From positions 372,001 to 436,000 of the forward strand of contig DATGLS010000052.1 of NCBI GenBank assembly GCA_035293985.1: a DNA stretch of 64,000 nucleotides. Reading direction: 5' to 3'. Within the stretch, counting starts at the first letter, position 1; each line of letters opens with the position of its first letter. The DNA is from JAVDCA01 sp035293985. GTDB taxonomy: Bacteria > Pseudomonadota > Alphaproteobacteria > Rhizobiales > Xanthobacteraceae. The notes beneath the pieces were generated by a model. The model was not told where the DNA came from and made no database searches. It was given only the letters and a program-made list of their open reading frames with translations. The position numbers and the translations under genes were made by a program. Positions 31,207-39,700 of this stretch are shown in pieces.

Positions 31207-32529
31207 TCAGGTGTGAATCTTCTTGACTTCGCTCGTGGCCCACTTGACCGCGTCCTCGGCCGGCATGCCCTGGACTGCCTTGGCGTACATGTCGATGATG
31301 ATGTACTTGCTCAAGACCTCCGCGGCTTTCTGATCGGCCGGCCCGGCATAGCCCGGGAAGTGCCCGGCGCGGGCCGCCCGCTGGAACGGCAGCATCACCG
31401 GGTCCTTGTCCCAGATCGGATCTTTCTCCCAGATCGTCGTCGCGCCGACCGAATAGCCGGCCTGCGAGTCGAACCACTTCTGATACACCGGCTTCGACGT
31501 GATCCAGGCGAGGAACTTCTTCGCCGCGTCTTTCTGCTTGGAATAGCCCATCAGCATGTTGGTCATCGGCAGGTGGTAGGCGAACGCGCCGGCCGGGCCC
31601 TTGGGCAGCACGCCGTGCAGGATGTCCTTGTAGAGCGGCTCGCCTTTCTCGTCCTGGTATTTGTCCGGCTCGCGCTTGGAAAGGAGATAGATCGAGGCGC
31701 CATTGAGGGTCGCCGAGATCGTGCCCGAGAGGAACGCCCGGTTGTTGCTCGAGTCGTCCCAGGCAAGACCACCTTCGTCGAAGCAGTCCTTCCAAAAGCC
31801 GACCGCGTATTTGACCGACTCGAGCGTCCCCTTGCTGTCGAGCACGACGGTCTTGCCGTCCTTCTCGACCTCCATGCCGCCGAACGACCACAGGAACGGA
31901 TACCAGAACGTCGGCGGATCGCCGAAGCTGTGGCTGAGCGCCTGGCCGAGCGGGCGGCCCTTGGCCTTCAGCTTCTTGCCGACCGTGCGATACTCGTCCC
32001 AGGTCTCGGGAAACTTGTTGAAGCCGGCCTCGGCGAACCACGACTTGCGGTAGGCGGTCTCGGCGCCCAGGACGCACCACGGCACGCCGAGCCATTTGCC
32101 GTTGTTCGCGACGACACGCGACTCGTTGTAGAAGCCGCCCTGGTCCTGGCCGATCTTCTCGGCGACATCGCTCACGTCGGCGACGCTGGCGGCATAGAGC
32201 TGCGGCCAGTTGTTGAGCGCGCAGATCACGTCCGGGCCGGTGCCCGACTGGATTGCCGCCGTGGTCCGCGCCTGGATGTCGTTGCCGTTGATCATCTCGA
32301 TGTTGAGCGTGATGCCAAGGTCCTTCTGGCATTGCGGGATGATCTGCTCGCGCAGGACCTTGTCGGACGTGGGAACGAAATCGTTCCAGCGCAGCCAATG
32401 CACGGTCGCGCCCTGGGCGTAGGCGGGCGCACGCGAGGTCGCGAGGATCCCCGCCATGCCGCCCGTGGTCGCCGCAACCGCGCCGGCGCCCGACAGCTGA
32501 AGCAATTTTCGCCGATGAATCCGAGGCAT
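31207..32529 (-). CDS. ABC importer solute-binding protein, sugar/polyol type
   Basis: A 440-residue family 1 extracellular binding protein. The N-terminus IHRRKLLQLSGAGAVAATTG has a twin-arginine motif (RRKLLQL) and a hydrophobic stretch, so export by the Tat route is likely. Body features are VHWLRWNDFVPTSDKVLREQ, GPDVICALNNWPQ and FLAWITSKPVYQKWFDSQAG, typical of binding proteins for sugars and polyols. ATG 32529 was preferred over upstream ATGs at 32550-32553 because GGGAGG lies between them and it. It begins the operon; the ligand is unknown. Upstream is a 472-bp gap that holds only the repeat listed next. Confidence 0.9.
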   Translation of the reverse strand: MPRIHRRKLLQLSGAGAVAATTGGMAGILATSRAPAYAQGATVHWLRWNDFVPTSDKVLREQIIPQCQKDLGITLNIEMINGNDIQARTTAAIQSGTGPDVICALNNWPQLYAASVADVSDVAEKIGQDQGGFYNESRVVANNGKWLGVPWCVLGAETAYRKSWFAEAGFNKFPETWDEYRTVGKKLKAKGRPLGQALSHSFGDPPTFWYPFLWSFGGMEVEKDGKTVVLDSKGTLESVKYAVGFWKDCFDEGGLAWDDSSNNRAFLSGTISATLNGASIYLLSKREPDKYQDEKGEPLYKDILHGVLPKGPAGAFAYHLPMTNMLMGYSKQKDAAKKFLAWITSKPVYQKWFDSQAGYSVGATTIWEKDPIWDKDPVMLPFQRAARAGHFPGYAGPADQKAAEVLSKYIIIDMYAKAVQGMPAEDAVKWATSEVKKIHT

Positions 32530-32808
32530 TTCCACGTTCCTCCCTATCATCACAGATCTGGCGTGATCTCACAGCTCTGGGGTGTTTTTTGCTCCGTATT
32601 TTTTCTTATCGTAGCACACTATCTCCGTTTCGGCCGGACACAAAACGCCGCATTTCGCTCTGCTGCGCTGCCCACTTCCCGACCTGTCGCGTGGCCCGGC
32701 TGGAGCGCGAAATGCTACCCAATGCTTGCGATTGGCGCAGGCCTGTTCGGGCGCCGCCGCTGGTTGACCCCTGCATCCCCCGGGCGGTAGCGTTTCCTGC
32801 CGAAACCT

Positions 32809-32960
32809 AGTGTCCCGGTCCCGAACTTCGCAACGGCCTGCGGCGATCTATGTGCGAACTTCGGGATCGATCGGGACACTGGCAAGATCATGATGCCGGC
32901 GCCGCTTTTGAACCCGAAGCTCGCGATCGCATTCGCCGCCTGGTGTGTGCGAACTTCGGG
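32809..32960. repeat. AGTGTCCCG inverted repeat with CGAACTTCG half-copies
   Basis: AGTGTCCCG (32809-32817) is inverted as CGGGACACT (32872-32880). The near-palindrome CGAACTTCG occurs three times (32822, 32855, 32950), twice as TGCGAACTTCGGG. It lies between the binding-protein gene and the divergent dioxygenase gene. The rest of 32530-33001 shows no coding potential I can support. Confidence 0.6.
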
Positions 32961-33001
32961 TTCGCGGCACCAGTGAAAGAACAACTCGGAGGAAACGCTC
33001 C

Positions 33002-33841
33002 ATGCCTTCTTTCGCCATCACGCCGCTCACCGACCATACCGGCGCCGAGGTCACCGGCCTCGATTTCACCCAGCCGATCGACGCTGACACCAAGGCGACG
33101 CTCAACCGCGCCTTCGCGGATCATCACGTGCTCGTCATGCGCGATCAGCATTTCGCGCCCGACCAGTTCAAGGCCGCGGCGCAGGTGTTCGGCGACCTGA
33201 TGCCGCACGACAAGAAAGAGCACCACGTCCCGGGCCACCCGGACGTCTATTACATCTCCAACGACGAGATCGTGAACGGCCGCCGCATCATCCCGGGCGA
33301 AACCTTCCATACCGATCACTCCAACCATCCGCGCCCGCCCAAGGCGACGATGCTGTTCGCCATCGAGCTGCCGTCGAGCGGCGGCGACACTCAATATGTC
33401 AACATGCACGACGCCTACGACGACCTCCCGGCCGAGACGCGCAAGAAGATCGACGGGCTCAAGGCGGTGCACGCCTATCTCAGCAAGTACAGCCCGCGTC
33501 CGCTCGGCGCGATCAGCCAGGACAGCATGCGCGACGTGCCGGCGCCGGGCATTCATCCATTGGTGCGCACCCACCCCGACAACGGCCGCAAGGCGCTTTT
33601 CCTCAATCCGGTGCGCATGGAATCGATCATCGGCATGGAGGACAAGGATGCGCTCGCGCTGATCGAGCAGCTGATGCAGCATTCGACGCAAAAGAAATAC
33701 GAATACCGTCACAAATGGCGGCACGGCGACTGGGTGATCTGGGACAACCGCAGCGTCATGCACCAGGCCAATCCCGACTACGATATGCGTGAGCGGCGCT
33801 ATCTCTACCGGCTGATGCTGCAGGGCGAAGTGCCGGTGTAA
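33002..33841 (+). CDS. TauD/TfdA-family 2-oxoglutarate dioxygenase
   Basis: A 279-residue non-haem iron oxygenase. The iron ligands are H103 and D105 (FHTDHSNH) and the distal H254 (VMHQANPDYD); an Arg in the following MRERRYLYRL stretch would bind 2-oxoglutarate. These enzymes hydroxylate taurine, sulfonates, 2,4-D or similar acids and so release a leaving group such as sulfite. No sulfonate importer or monooxygenase partner is directly adjacent, so the substrate is open. GGAGG is 9 bp before ATG 33002. It is divergent from the ABC importer and convergent with the XRE regulator. Confidence 0.87.
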   Translation: MPSFAITPLTDHTGAEVTGLDFTQPIDADTKATLNRAFADHHVLVMRDQHFAPDQFKAAAQVFGDLMPHDKKEHHVPGHPDVYYISNDEIVNGRRIIPGETFHTDHSNHPRPPKATMLFAIELPSSGGDTQYVNMHDAYDDLPAETRKKIDGLKAVHAYLSKYSPRPLGAISQDSMRDVPAPGIHPLVRTHPDNGRKALFLNPVRMESIIGMEDKDALALIEQLMQHSTQKKYEYRHKWRHGDWVIWDNRSVMHQANPDYDMRERRYLYRLMLQGEVPV

Positions 33842-33896
33842 CGGTGCCGGCGGGCCGTACGAACCCCATCCCGGCGGGTCAGACCATAATTTTCCG

Positions 33897-34682
33897 CTAT
33901 GTCGCCCAGCCACGAAACGTCTTGGCGGTCACCTCGTCGAGGGGAAAGAACGACTCGACGCGCAGCTCCTGCAGCGTCACGTCCTGCGGCGTGCCGAGCG
34001 TCGCAATGGCGGTGAACAGCTGCAGTGCGACGTCGCCTTTGCGGAAATGCATCGGCAACACAGGCCCGGCGGCGTCGCTGAGCGGGTCCTTGAGGATCGC
34101 GCGGACGTCACGGTAGCCCAGCAGCCGATCGAGCAGCGTCGCCGTCTCGGCCGTGCCGTCCATGGCGGCATCGGCCGCGACGGTGCGCACGAAATATCGC
34201 ACCACGTCCTCCCAATTCGTGAGATACGGCCGCAGCACGTCCGGCGCGACGAGTGCGTCCGCGAGATTGACGGCGGCGCCGGGCGCGAGCGGCCCGACCA
34301 GGAATTCCACCAGGCGCACCGCCCCCTTGTTGGCCTGCAGCAGATTCCAGCGCCGGTCGACCGCAACCGCCGGAAACGGCTCCTGCTGGGCGAGCATGTA
34401 GTCGATCGCGCCACGCGCCTGCGCGAGCTCGGGCGCATCGAACCGGCTCTCGCGCCACACCGGCGCAAAGCCCGCCGCCAACAGCAGCGTGTTCTGCTGG
34501 CGCAGTGGAATGTCGAGCGCCGCCGCGAGCCGCACGACCATGTCGCGACTCGGCGCCGCACGGCCGACCTCGAGAAATCCGAGATGGCGCGACGAGATGC
34601 CGGCGCGCGCCGCGAGCGCCATCTGCGACAGGCCGCGGCGCCGGCGCCACGCCCGCAGCGTCGCCGTGAACCCGTTCGACAT
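33897..34682 (-). CDS. XRE-type regulator with MmyB-like ligand domain
   Basis: A 261-residue regulator. The N-terminal helix-turn-helix (FTATLRAWRRRRGLSQMALA, then GISSRHLGFLEVGRAAPSRD) is followed by an MmyB-like PAS-fold domain (FPAVAVDRRWNLLQANKGAV; PMHFRKGDVALQLFTAIATL) known to bind fatty-acid-like ligands in relatives. ATG 34682 was chosen since the helix-turn-helix begins just after it; the longer frame upstream would run through the divergent gene's promoter. A perfect palindrome lies 3 bp upstream, consistent with autoregulation and control of the divergent exporter. Confidence 0.85.
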   Translation of the reverse strand: MSNGFTATLRAWRRRRGLSQMALAARAGISSRHLGFLEVGRAAPSRDMVVRLAAALDIPLRQQNTLLLAAGFAPVWRESRFDAPELAQARGAIDYMLAQQEPFPAVAVDRRWNLLQANKGAVRLVEFLVGPLAPGAAVNLADALVAPDVLRPYLTNWEDVVRYFVRTVAADAAMDGTAETATLLDRLLGYRDVRAILKDPLSDAAGPVLPMHFRKGDVALQLFTAIATLGTPQDVTLQELRVESFFPLDEVTAKTFRGWAT

Positions 34683-34684
34683 CC

Positions 34685-34699
34685 CTACCTGCCAGGTAG
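34685..34699. promoter_or_regulatory. Candidate operator palindrome CTACCTG-C-CAGGTAG
   Basis: A perfect 7+1+7 inverted repeat, 2 bp upstream of the XRE regulator's ATG and 26 bp upstream of the DMT exporter's ATG. Its position between the two divergent starts suggests it is bound by the XRE protein. Confidence 0.6.
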
Positions 34700-34725
34700 T
34701 TGCGGCAAATCGATCATGCGGGAAG

Positions 34726-35658
34726 ATGGCACATCCGGTTTCGACCGCACAGGGCACGGGCCCAGGGGGATGGCTGTTGAGCGAATGGATCGGCGTGCTG
34801 ATCGGCATCGTGTCGAGCGCGCTCGGCGGCACCGCGGCGGGCGTCACGCGCTATCTGGTCGGCGGCGCCGATGCGGTCACGCTGGCGATCCTGCGCTGGG
34901 GCATCGGCTTTGCGTGCCTGCTGCCGATCGCGCTTGTGTTGCGTGTGAAGTGGCCGCCGCGGCGCGATTGGCCGGCCGTCGCGGCGCTCGGCATCGGCTT
35001 CTTCGGCCTGTTCTTCATTCTCTACAACGTCGCCATCAGCTACACGACGGCGGCCCGCGCGAGCCTCGCGCTCGCGACGCTGCCGCTGCAGACCATTCTG
35101 GTCGGCGGCGTGCTCGGCCTCGAGCCGCTCGGCCGACGCAAGGCGATCGGCGTTGCGATCGCGGTGCTCGGCGTCTTTGCGGCCCTCGCCACCGGCCTCG
35201 CGGCGGCGCCGCCGGGCGCCTGGCGCGGCGAGCTGATCATGGCGGCGGCCGTGCTGTGCATGGCGTTTTATAACGTATGGTCGCGGCCATTCATGCAGAG
35301 GTCGAGCGCGCTCGGCTTTCTAACCTTCGGCATGGGATGCGGCGCCGCCGCGCTCGTCTCAGTCGGCGTCGGCACAGGACGCATTGCGATGCTCGCGACA
35401 TTCGGCGCTGCGCAATGGATCGCCGGCGCCTGGCTCGGCGTCGGCGGCGGCGCGGCGGCTTTCGTGCTGTGGGTGCTGGCGCTGCAGCGCGCGACCCCGA
35501 CGCGGGTCGCCAACACGATGACGGTCAATCCGATCGCCGCCGCGCTGCTTGCGGCTGCCCTCGTCGGCGAGCCGGTGACGCTCAACCTTGTCGCCGGCCT
35601 GGTCGCGGTCTTCGCCGGGATCTGGATCGCGACGTCGGGAAAGGATCAGGGCCCATAA
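34726..35658 (+). CDS. DMT-family (EamA) transporter
   Basis: A 310-residue inner-membrane protein with ten hydrophobic helices and two EamA repeats. The first starts at WIGVLIGIVSSALGGTAAGV and has LRWGIGFACLLPIALVL and YTTAARASLALATLPLQTIL; the second starts at GELIMAAAVLCMAFYNVWSR and has ATPTRVANTMTVNPIAAALL. EamA proteins export amino acids, drugs or other metabolites. It is divergent from the XRE regulator across 43 bp that hold the palindrome, so it is the likely target. The start at 34726 has GGGAAG immediately upstream. Confidence 0.85.
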   Translation: MAHPVSTAQGTGPGGWLLSEWIGVLIGIVSSALGGTAAGVTRYLVGGADAVTLAILRWGIGFACLLPIALVLRVKWPPRRDWPAVAALGIGFFGLFFILYNVAISYTTAARASLALATLPLQTILVGGVLGLEPLGRRKAIGVAIAVLGVFAALATGLAAAPPGAWRGELIMAAAVLCMAFYNVWSRPFMQRSSALGFLTFGMGCGAAALVSVGVGTGRIAMLATFGAAQWIAGAWLGVGGGAAAFVLWVLALQRATPTRVANTMTVNPIAAALLAAALVGEPVTLNLVAGLVAVFAGIWIATSGKDQGP

Positions 35659-35833
35659 GACACTCCCCTGTCCCTGCCGTCGGTCTTGCTCCGGCAAACC
35701 GCCTCGGCCCAGGCCCTCGCGCATATGGGCGAGGTGGGCGCCGGAGCGGCTGCCATTGCGCGGCCATGAACGTCCCGGAACGTCCATGTTCAACGCACCG
35801 GAGGCGGTCTACCCTACCGCCGAAGGAAGGGAC

Positions 35834-36328
35834 ATGAGCGCGCCCACATCGAAGCGCATCACCGGCAGGACTTTTGGAACGGTCAGCGCCGAACAGCAGT
35901 CGGCAATGACCGGCTTGGCATTCGTCGAAGGGCTTGCCGACGGGACGTTGCCGCTGAATACGATCGCCGAGACCCTGGGTTACGACATCGTCGAGGCGAC
36001 GAGCGGGCGTGTCATCATTACGTGCGAGCCGAATGACACCCACCTCAATCCCGCTGGCACCGTTCATGGCGGTCTGTCGGCCACCTTGCTCGACAGCGCC
36101 ATGGGTCTCGCCATTCGATCGACGCTCGACAAAGGCGCCGGTTCGACCACCCTCGAGTTCAAGATTTCGCTGATACGGCCGATCACGCCTGAAACCGGCC
36201 TGATCACGGCGGCAGGCGTCGTGCTCAACTGCGGTCGCCGCGTCGGGACGGCCGAAGGGCGGATCACGGATCGCGAGGGGCGACTGCTCGCCCATGGCAC
36301 GACGACCTGTCTGATCTTCCAGAGTTGA
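35834..36328 (+). CDS. PaaI-type hotdog thioesterase
   Basis: A 164-residue acyl-CoA thioesterase family protein. The core is NPAGTVHGGLSATLLDSAMG, with the GG-x-x-x-x-x-D helix of the PaaI group, followed by STTLEFKISLIRPI and GRITDREGRLLAHGTTTCLI. It would hydrolyse aryl- or short acyl-CoA in the cytoplasm. ATG 35834 follows GGAAGG; an ATG at 35786 would add a 16-residue unlike-family extension. It is 175 bp after the DMT gene and convergent with the molybdopterin enzyme gene, whose stop is 34 bp away. Confidence 0.83.
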   Translation: MSAPTSKRITGRTFGTVSAEQQSAMTGLAFVEGLADGTLPLNTIAETLGYDIVEATSGRVIITCEPNDTHLNPAGTVHGGLSATLLDSAMGLAIRSTLDKGAGSTTLEFKISLIRPITPETGLITAAGVVLNCGRRVGTAEGRITDREGRLLAHGTTTCLIFQS

Positions 36329-36362
36329 GGCTGCCTCGACACGTCCGACCGCGACGCCGCGC

Positions 36363-38564
36363 TCACCCGGTACGAACGGCTTCCACCCGACACAGCAGCC
36401 CGCGTGCATCGGGCGAGCCCGAGGCCGGATCGAACGGGCCGTCGTACGCCATGGCGGCGTTGATGTTGACGTCGAGCGCGCCGTGCTGGGGCCCCGGCGC
36501 GTCGGGGCGCCACCAGCCCATACCGGTGCTGACGACGTCGGGCGCGGTGGCGTCGGAGAGCTTCGCGCGCAGCCGGCACGGCGGCAGCTGGGCCGGCGTC
36601 TCGACGGTGACCCAATCGCCGCCGTCGATACCGAGCGCCCGCGCCGTGTCGGGATGGATCAGCAGGATCGGATCGGGTGAGACCTTCTCGGCCCACGACT
36701 GCCCGCGGAAGCGCGAGTGGTGATAGGTCTTCTCGCGGTCGCCGGTGAGCAGGATAAGCGGGTAGCGCGCCCGCACGTCGTCCGCGGCGGCTTCGCGGGC
36801 GGGCGGCACGTAGTCGGGCAGCGGGTCGAGCCCGGCGGCGCGCAGGGTCTCGGAAAAAAGCTCGACCTTGCGGCTCGGGGTCGCGAACGGCTGCTCATCA
36901 AAATTGCCGAGCCGGTACGCCACCTCGGCAAACCCCTTGCGCTGCAGCTCGGCGAGCGAGATGCCGCTGTCGCCGAGGATGAACTCGTTGAATTCGCGCT
37001 GGTCGCGCCACGGGATGAAGCGCCGGGTCAGCGCGCCGCGCGCCTCCAGACGATCGAGCAGCCCGACCGCGATGTCGAGATCGCAACGCGCCTCGCCGTG
37101 GGGCGGCGCCGCGTTGCGCGTGTAGAGCACGATCGGCCCCGCCGGCGCGAACGAGACCTCCTCCTCCTCGAGCGCGGTGGTCTTCGGCAGCACGATATCG
37201 GCCATCTGCGCGGTCGGCGTCATCTCGTGCGCCGCGACCGCGAAGAAGTCGAGGCTGCGCAGCGCCTCGATGGTGCGCTGGGTGTTCGGATAGGTGACCA
37301 GGATGTTGACGCCGCTCGCGTAGAGCGCGCGCATCGGATAGGGCCGGCCGGTGAGGATGGCGTCGAGGACGGTCGGGTTGTGGCAGGCGGTCTGCCAGCC
37401 GCGCGGACCCGCCCACAGCGGGAAGCGGTCGGCGCCGAGCGTCTTCCGCTCGATCTCCTCGGGGAGGCGGAACTGCGGCATGTGCAGCAGGTCGAGATAG
37501 CTGCGAAAGCCGCGCGGCGTCTTCACGCGGCGATTGCCGCCGAGGCGGTCGACATTGCCGGCGATAGCGACCAGCGAATGAAAGGCGCGAAAGGTCTGCA
37601 CACCGGCGCTGAACGCGTCGATGCCGTGGCCGCTGACGAAGCAAGAAGGCCCCTGCGCGTAGAGCCGCGCCGCCGCGACGATCTGCCCGGCCGGCATGCC
37701 GGTCAGCTCGGCGGCACGGCCGGGCGAGTACCGCGCCGCGCGTTCCTTCAGCGCCTCGAAACCATGGCACCAGCGCTCGACGAAATCGCGATCGTAGAGC
37801 CCCTCCTCTATCATCACGTCGATCATCGCCAGCGCCACCGCCGCGTCGGTGCCGGGGCGCGGCCGCAGCCAGATATCGGCGAGATCGCAGGCCGGGATGC
37901 GCTTGGGATCGATGACGATCAGCCGCGCGCCGCGCTTCTTCGCCGCTTTGATGGCGGCCCACTGCACCGGATCGGCGGCGCTCGGATTGCGCCCGACCAG
38001 CAGGATGCAATTCGTATGCGCGATGTCCTCGCCCGACGTGATGTTGAGCCCCATCGCCCGCGCACTCACGGCGCGGCAGCCGCCGCACAGATCCTGGTTG
38101 ATCATCCAGTTGGGGCTGCCGAGCGAGCGCAGCAGCAGCGCGACGATCGCGCCGCGGCTGAAGAAGGCGCCGCTGACGGCGCCGGCGAGCGCGAGCGGCC
38201 CGTACTGCGTGCGCACCGCCGCGAGGCGGTCCGCCATCTCGTCGAGCGCCGCCTCCCAGGAAATGCGCGTCCAATTGCCGCTGCCGCGTGGCCCGGCCCG
38301 ACGCATCGGATGAAGCAGACGGCCCGGCCCATAGGTCACGCCGAGCGCGCCGCGGATCCCCTTGATGCAGAACGCGCCCTTCGAGTGCGGCTGATCACGG
38401 TTCGGCACGATGTCGGTGACGCGGCCGTTCTCGACGGTGACGAGCGAGCCGCAGCACACCGAGCACTCCCAGCAGGTGCTGGGATGGACGGCGGCGCCGG
38501 AGGCCGCGCCCCGGTCGGGCGGCCGCGTTGCGGCGACAGTAACGTCGGTCATGGCAACCGCCAT
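36363..38564 (-). CDS. Molybdopterin oxidoreductase with N-terminal [4Fe-4S] motif
   Basis: A 733-residue member of the DMSO reductase superfamily. The Mo/W bis-MGD [4Fe-4S] domain has C31, C34, C37/C38 and C66 (STCWECSVCCG, GAFCIKG). The body shows NQDLCGGCRAVSARAMGLN, where a Cys may ligate molybdenum, LLVGRNPSAADPVQW and LIVIDPKRIPACDLADIWL. The C-terminal MoCo-binding domain has LLTGDREKTYHHSRFRGQ. No signal peptide, so it is cytoplasmic. No iron-sulfur or membrane partner is adjacent. Formate dehydrogenase- or thiosulfate reductase-like folds share this layout; the substrate is not identified. ATG 38564 is 12 bp before another ATG at 38552; neither has a clear ribosome-binding site. Confidence 0.85.
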   Translation of the reverse strand: MAVAMTDVTVAATRPPDRGAASGAAVHPSTCWECSVCCGSLVTVENGRVTDIVPNRDQPHSKGAFCIKGIRGALGVTYGPGRLLHPMRRAGPRGSGNWTRISWEAALDEMADRLAAVRTQYGPLALAGAVSGAFFSRGAIVALLLRSLGSPNWMINQDLCGGCRAVSARAMGLNITSGEDIAHTNCILLVGRNPSAADPVQWAAIKAAKKRGARLIVIDPKRIPACDLADIWLRPRPGTDAAVALAMIDVMIEEGLYDRDFVERWCHGFEALKERAARYSPGRAAELTGMPAGQIVAAARLYAQGPSCFVSGHGIDAFSAGVQTFRAFHSLVAIAGNVDRLGGNRRVKTPRGFRSYLDLLHMPQFRLPEEIERKTLGADRFPLWAGPRGWQTACHNPTVLDAILTGRPYPMRALYASGVNILVTYPNTQRTIEALRSLDFFAVAAHEMTPTAQMADIVLPKTTALEEEEVSFAPAGPIVLYTRNAAPPHGEARCDLDIAVGLLDRLEARGALTRRFIPWRDQREFNEFILGDSGISLAELQRKGFAEVAYRLGNFDEQPFATPSRKVELFSETLRAAGLDPLPDYVPPAREAAADDVRARYPLILLTGDREKTYHHSRFRGQSWAEKVSPDPILLIHPDTARALGIDGGDWVTVETPAQLPPCRLRAKLSDATAPDVVSTGMGWWRPDAPGPQHGALDVNINAAMAYDGPFDPASGSPDARGLLCRVEAVRTG

Positions 38565-38601
38565 ATTGCCACGGCGGCGCCACGTCGCAAGGGAAGCCCT
38601 C

Positions 38602-39582
38602 TCAATCGAGCGAGGTGCCGCTCGCCCTGATCGGTGGGCCCCATTTCTCGATCTCGCTGCGGATGAAGCGGTTGAGCCATTCGGGCGAGCGCTCGTCCTT
38701 GGGCACCACCGTGTTGCCGAGCTTCTGCAGGCTCTCACGCGCCTTCGCGTCGTCGAGCGCGGCGCCGAGCGCCTGGTTGAGCCGGGCGATCACGGCGGGC
38801 GGCGTCGCCGCCGGCGCGACCAGCGAATACCAGCCCGGTGTGTCGAAATCCTTCAGGCCCTGCTCGGCAGCACTGGCGAGATCGGGCAGCACCGGCGTGC
38901 GCTCGCGCGTGAGCGTCGCGATCGCCTTCACGGTGTCGCCGCGGATCTGCGGGAGCGCGGTGGCGATGAAATCGCACATGTAATCGAAGCGCCCGGCGAC
39001 CAGGTCCTGTTCGGCCATGGCGGAGCCGCGGTACGGGATGTGGGTCACCGCCGTGATGCCGATCGCCGAGTTGAGCAGCAGGCAGGTCACGTGCGGACCG
39101 GAGCCGGCGCCGGCCGAGCCGAACTTGAGCAGGCCCTGGTGCGTCTTCGCGTAGGCGATGAAGTCCTGCAGGTTGTTCACCGGCAGATCCTTGCGCACGA
39201 TGAGGATCGGCGGCGCGGTCGCGACCATGCCAATTCCCGTGAAGTCCTTCACGGCGTCGTAGGGCAGGTGCTTGTAGAGGGCCTCGTTCTGCGTCATCAG
39301 ACCGGCGGGGCCCATCATGAACTGATAGCCGTCGGGCGTCGCGCGGGCGACGCGCGCCGCGCCGGTGATGCCGCCGGCGCCGCCGACGTTCTCGACCACG
39401 ATCTGCTGGCCCAGCACCTCGCTCATGCGCGGCACCACCAGGCGCGAGACGATGTCGGCCGGGCCGCCCGCCGCGTACGGCACCACCATGGTGAGGGGCC
39501 GCGTCGGCCAGCTCTGCGCCAGTGCCTGCGTGGCGGCCGCGAGGGCGATGACCGTGATGGTCGTGAGCCTGCTGATCGGCAT
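38602..39582 (-). CDS. TctC/Bug-type periplasmic solute receptor
   Basis: A 326-residue receptor with a signal peptide (TITVIALAAATQALAQSWPT) and Bug motifs LTMVVPYAAGGPADIVSRLV, RATPDGYQFMMGPAG and FGSAGAGSGPHVTCLLL. GGGAGG precedes ATG 39582. It is upstream of the molybdopterin enzyme on the same strand with 37 bp between stop and start, so the two are probably cotranscribed and may handle the same compound. The ligand is expected to be a carboxylate; no TctA or TctB is in the window. Confidence 0.9.
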   Translation of the reverse strand: MPISRLTTITVIALAAATQALAQSWPTRPLTMVVPYAAGGPADIVSRLVVPRMSEVLGQQIVVENVGGAGGITGAARVARATPDGYQFMMGPAGLMTQNEALYKHLPYDAVKDFTGIGMVATAPPILIVRKDLPVNNLQDFIAYAKTHQGLLKFGSAGAGSGPHVTCLLLNSAIGITAVTHIPYRGSAMAEQDLVAGRFDYMCDFIATALPQIRGDTVKAIATLTRERTPVLPDLASAAEQGLKDFDTPGWYSLVAPAATPPAVIARLNQALGAALDDAKARESLQKLGNTVVPKDERSPEWLNRFIRSEIEKWGPPIRASGTSLD

Positions 39583-39700
39583 GCGAATTCCTCCCTCGCT
39601 CGTCGTTGTCGCAGACGATGCGATGCCGTGAACCATATTGACGACCGCAGGAGGCGATTTCAATCGCGCCGCGATGGCGCGCGTGAGGCTGCGCTGAAGC

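Noticed and set aside
29947..32790. Plus-strand open frame of 947 codons across the ABC permease and binding-protein genes
   Set aside because: Antisense shadow; the three minus-strand genes have clear domain motifs and operon spacing.
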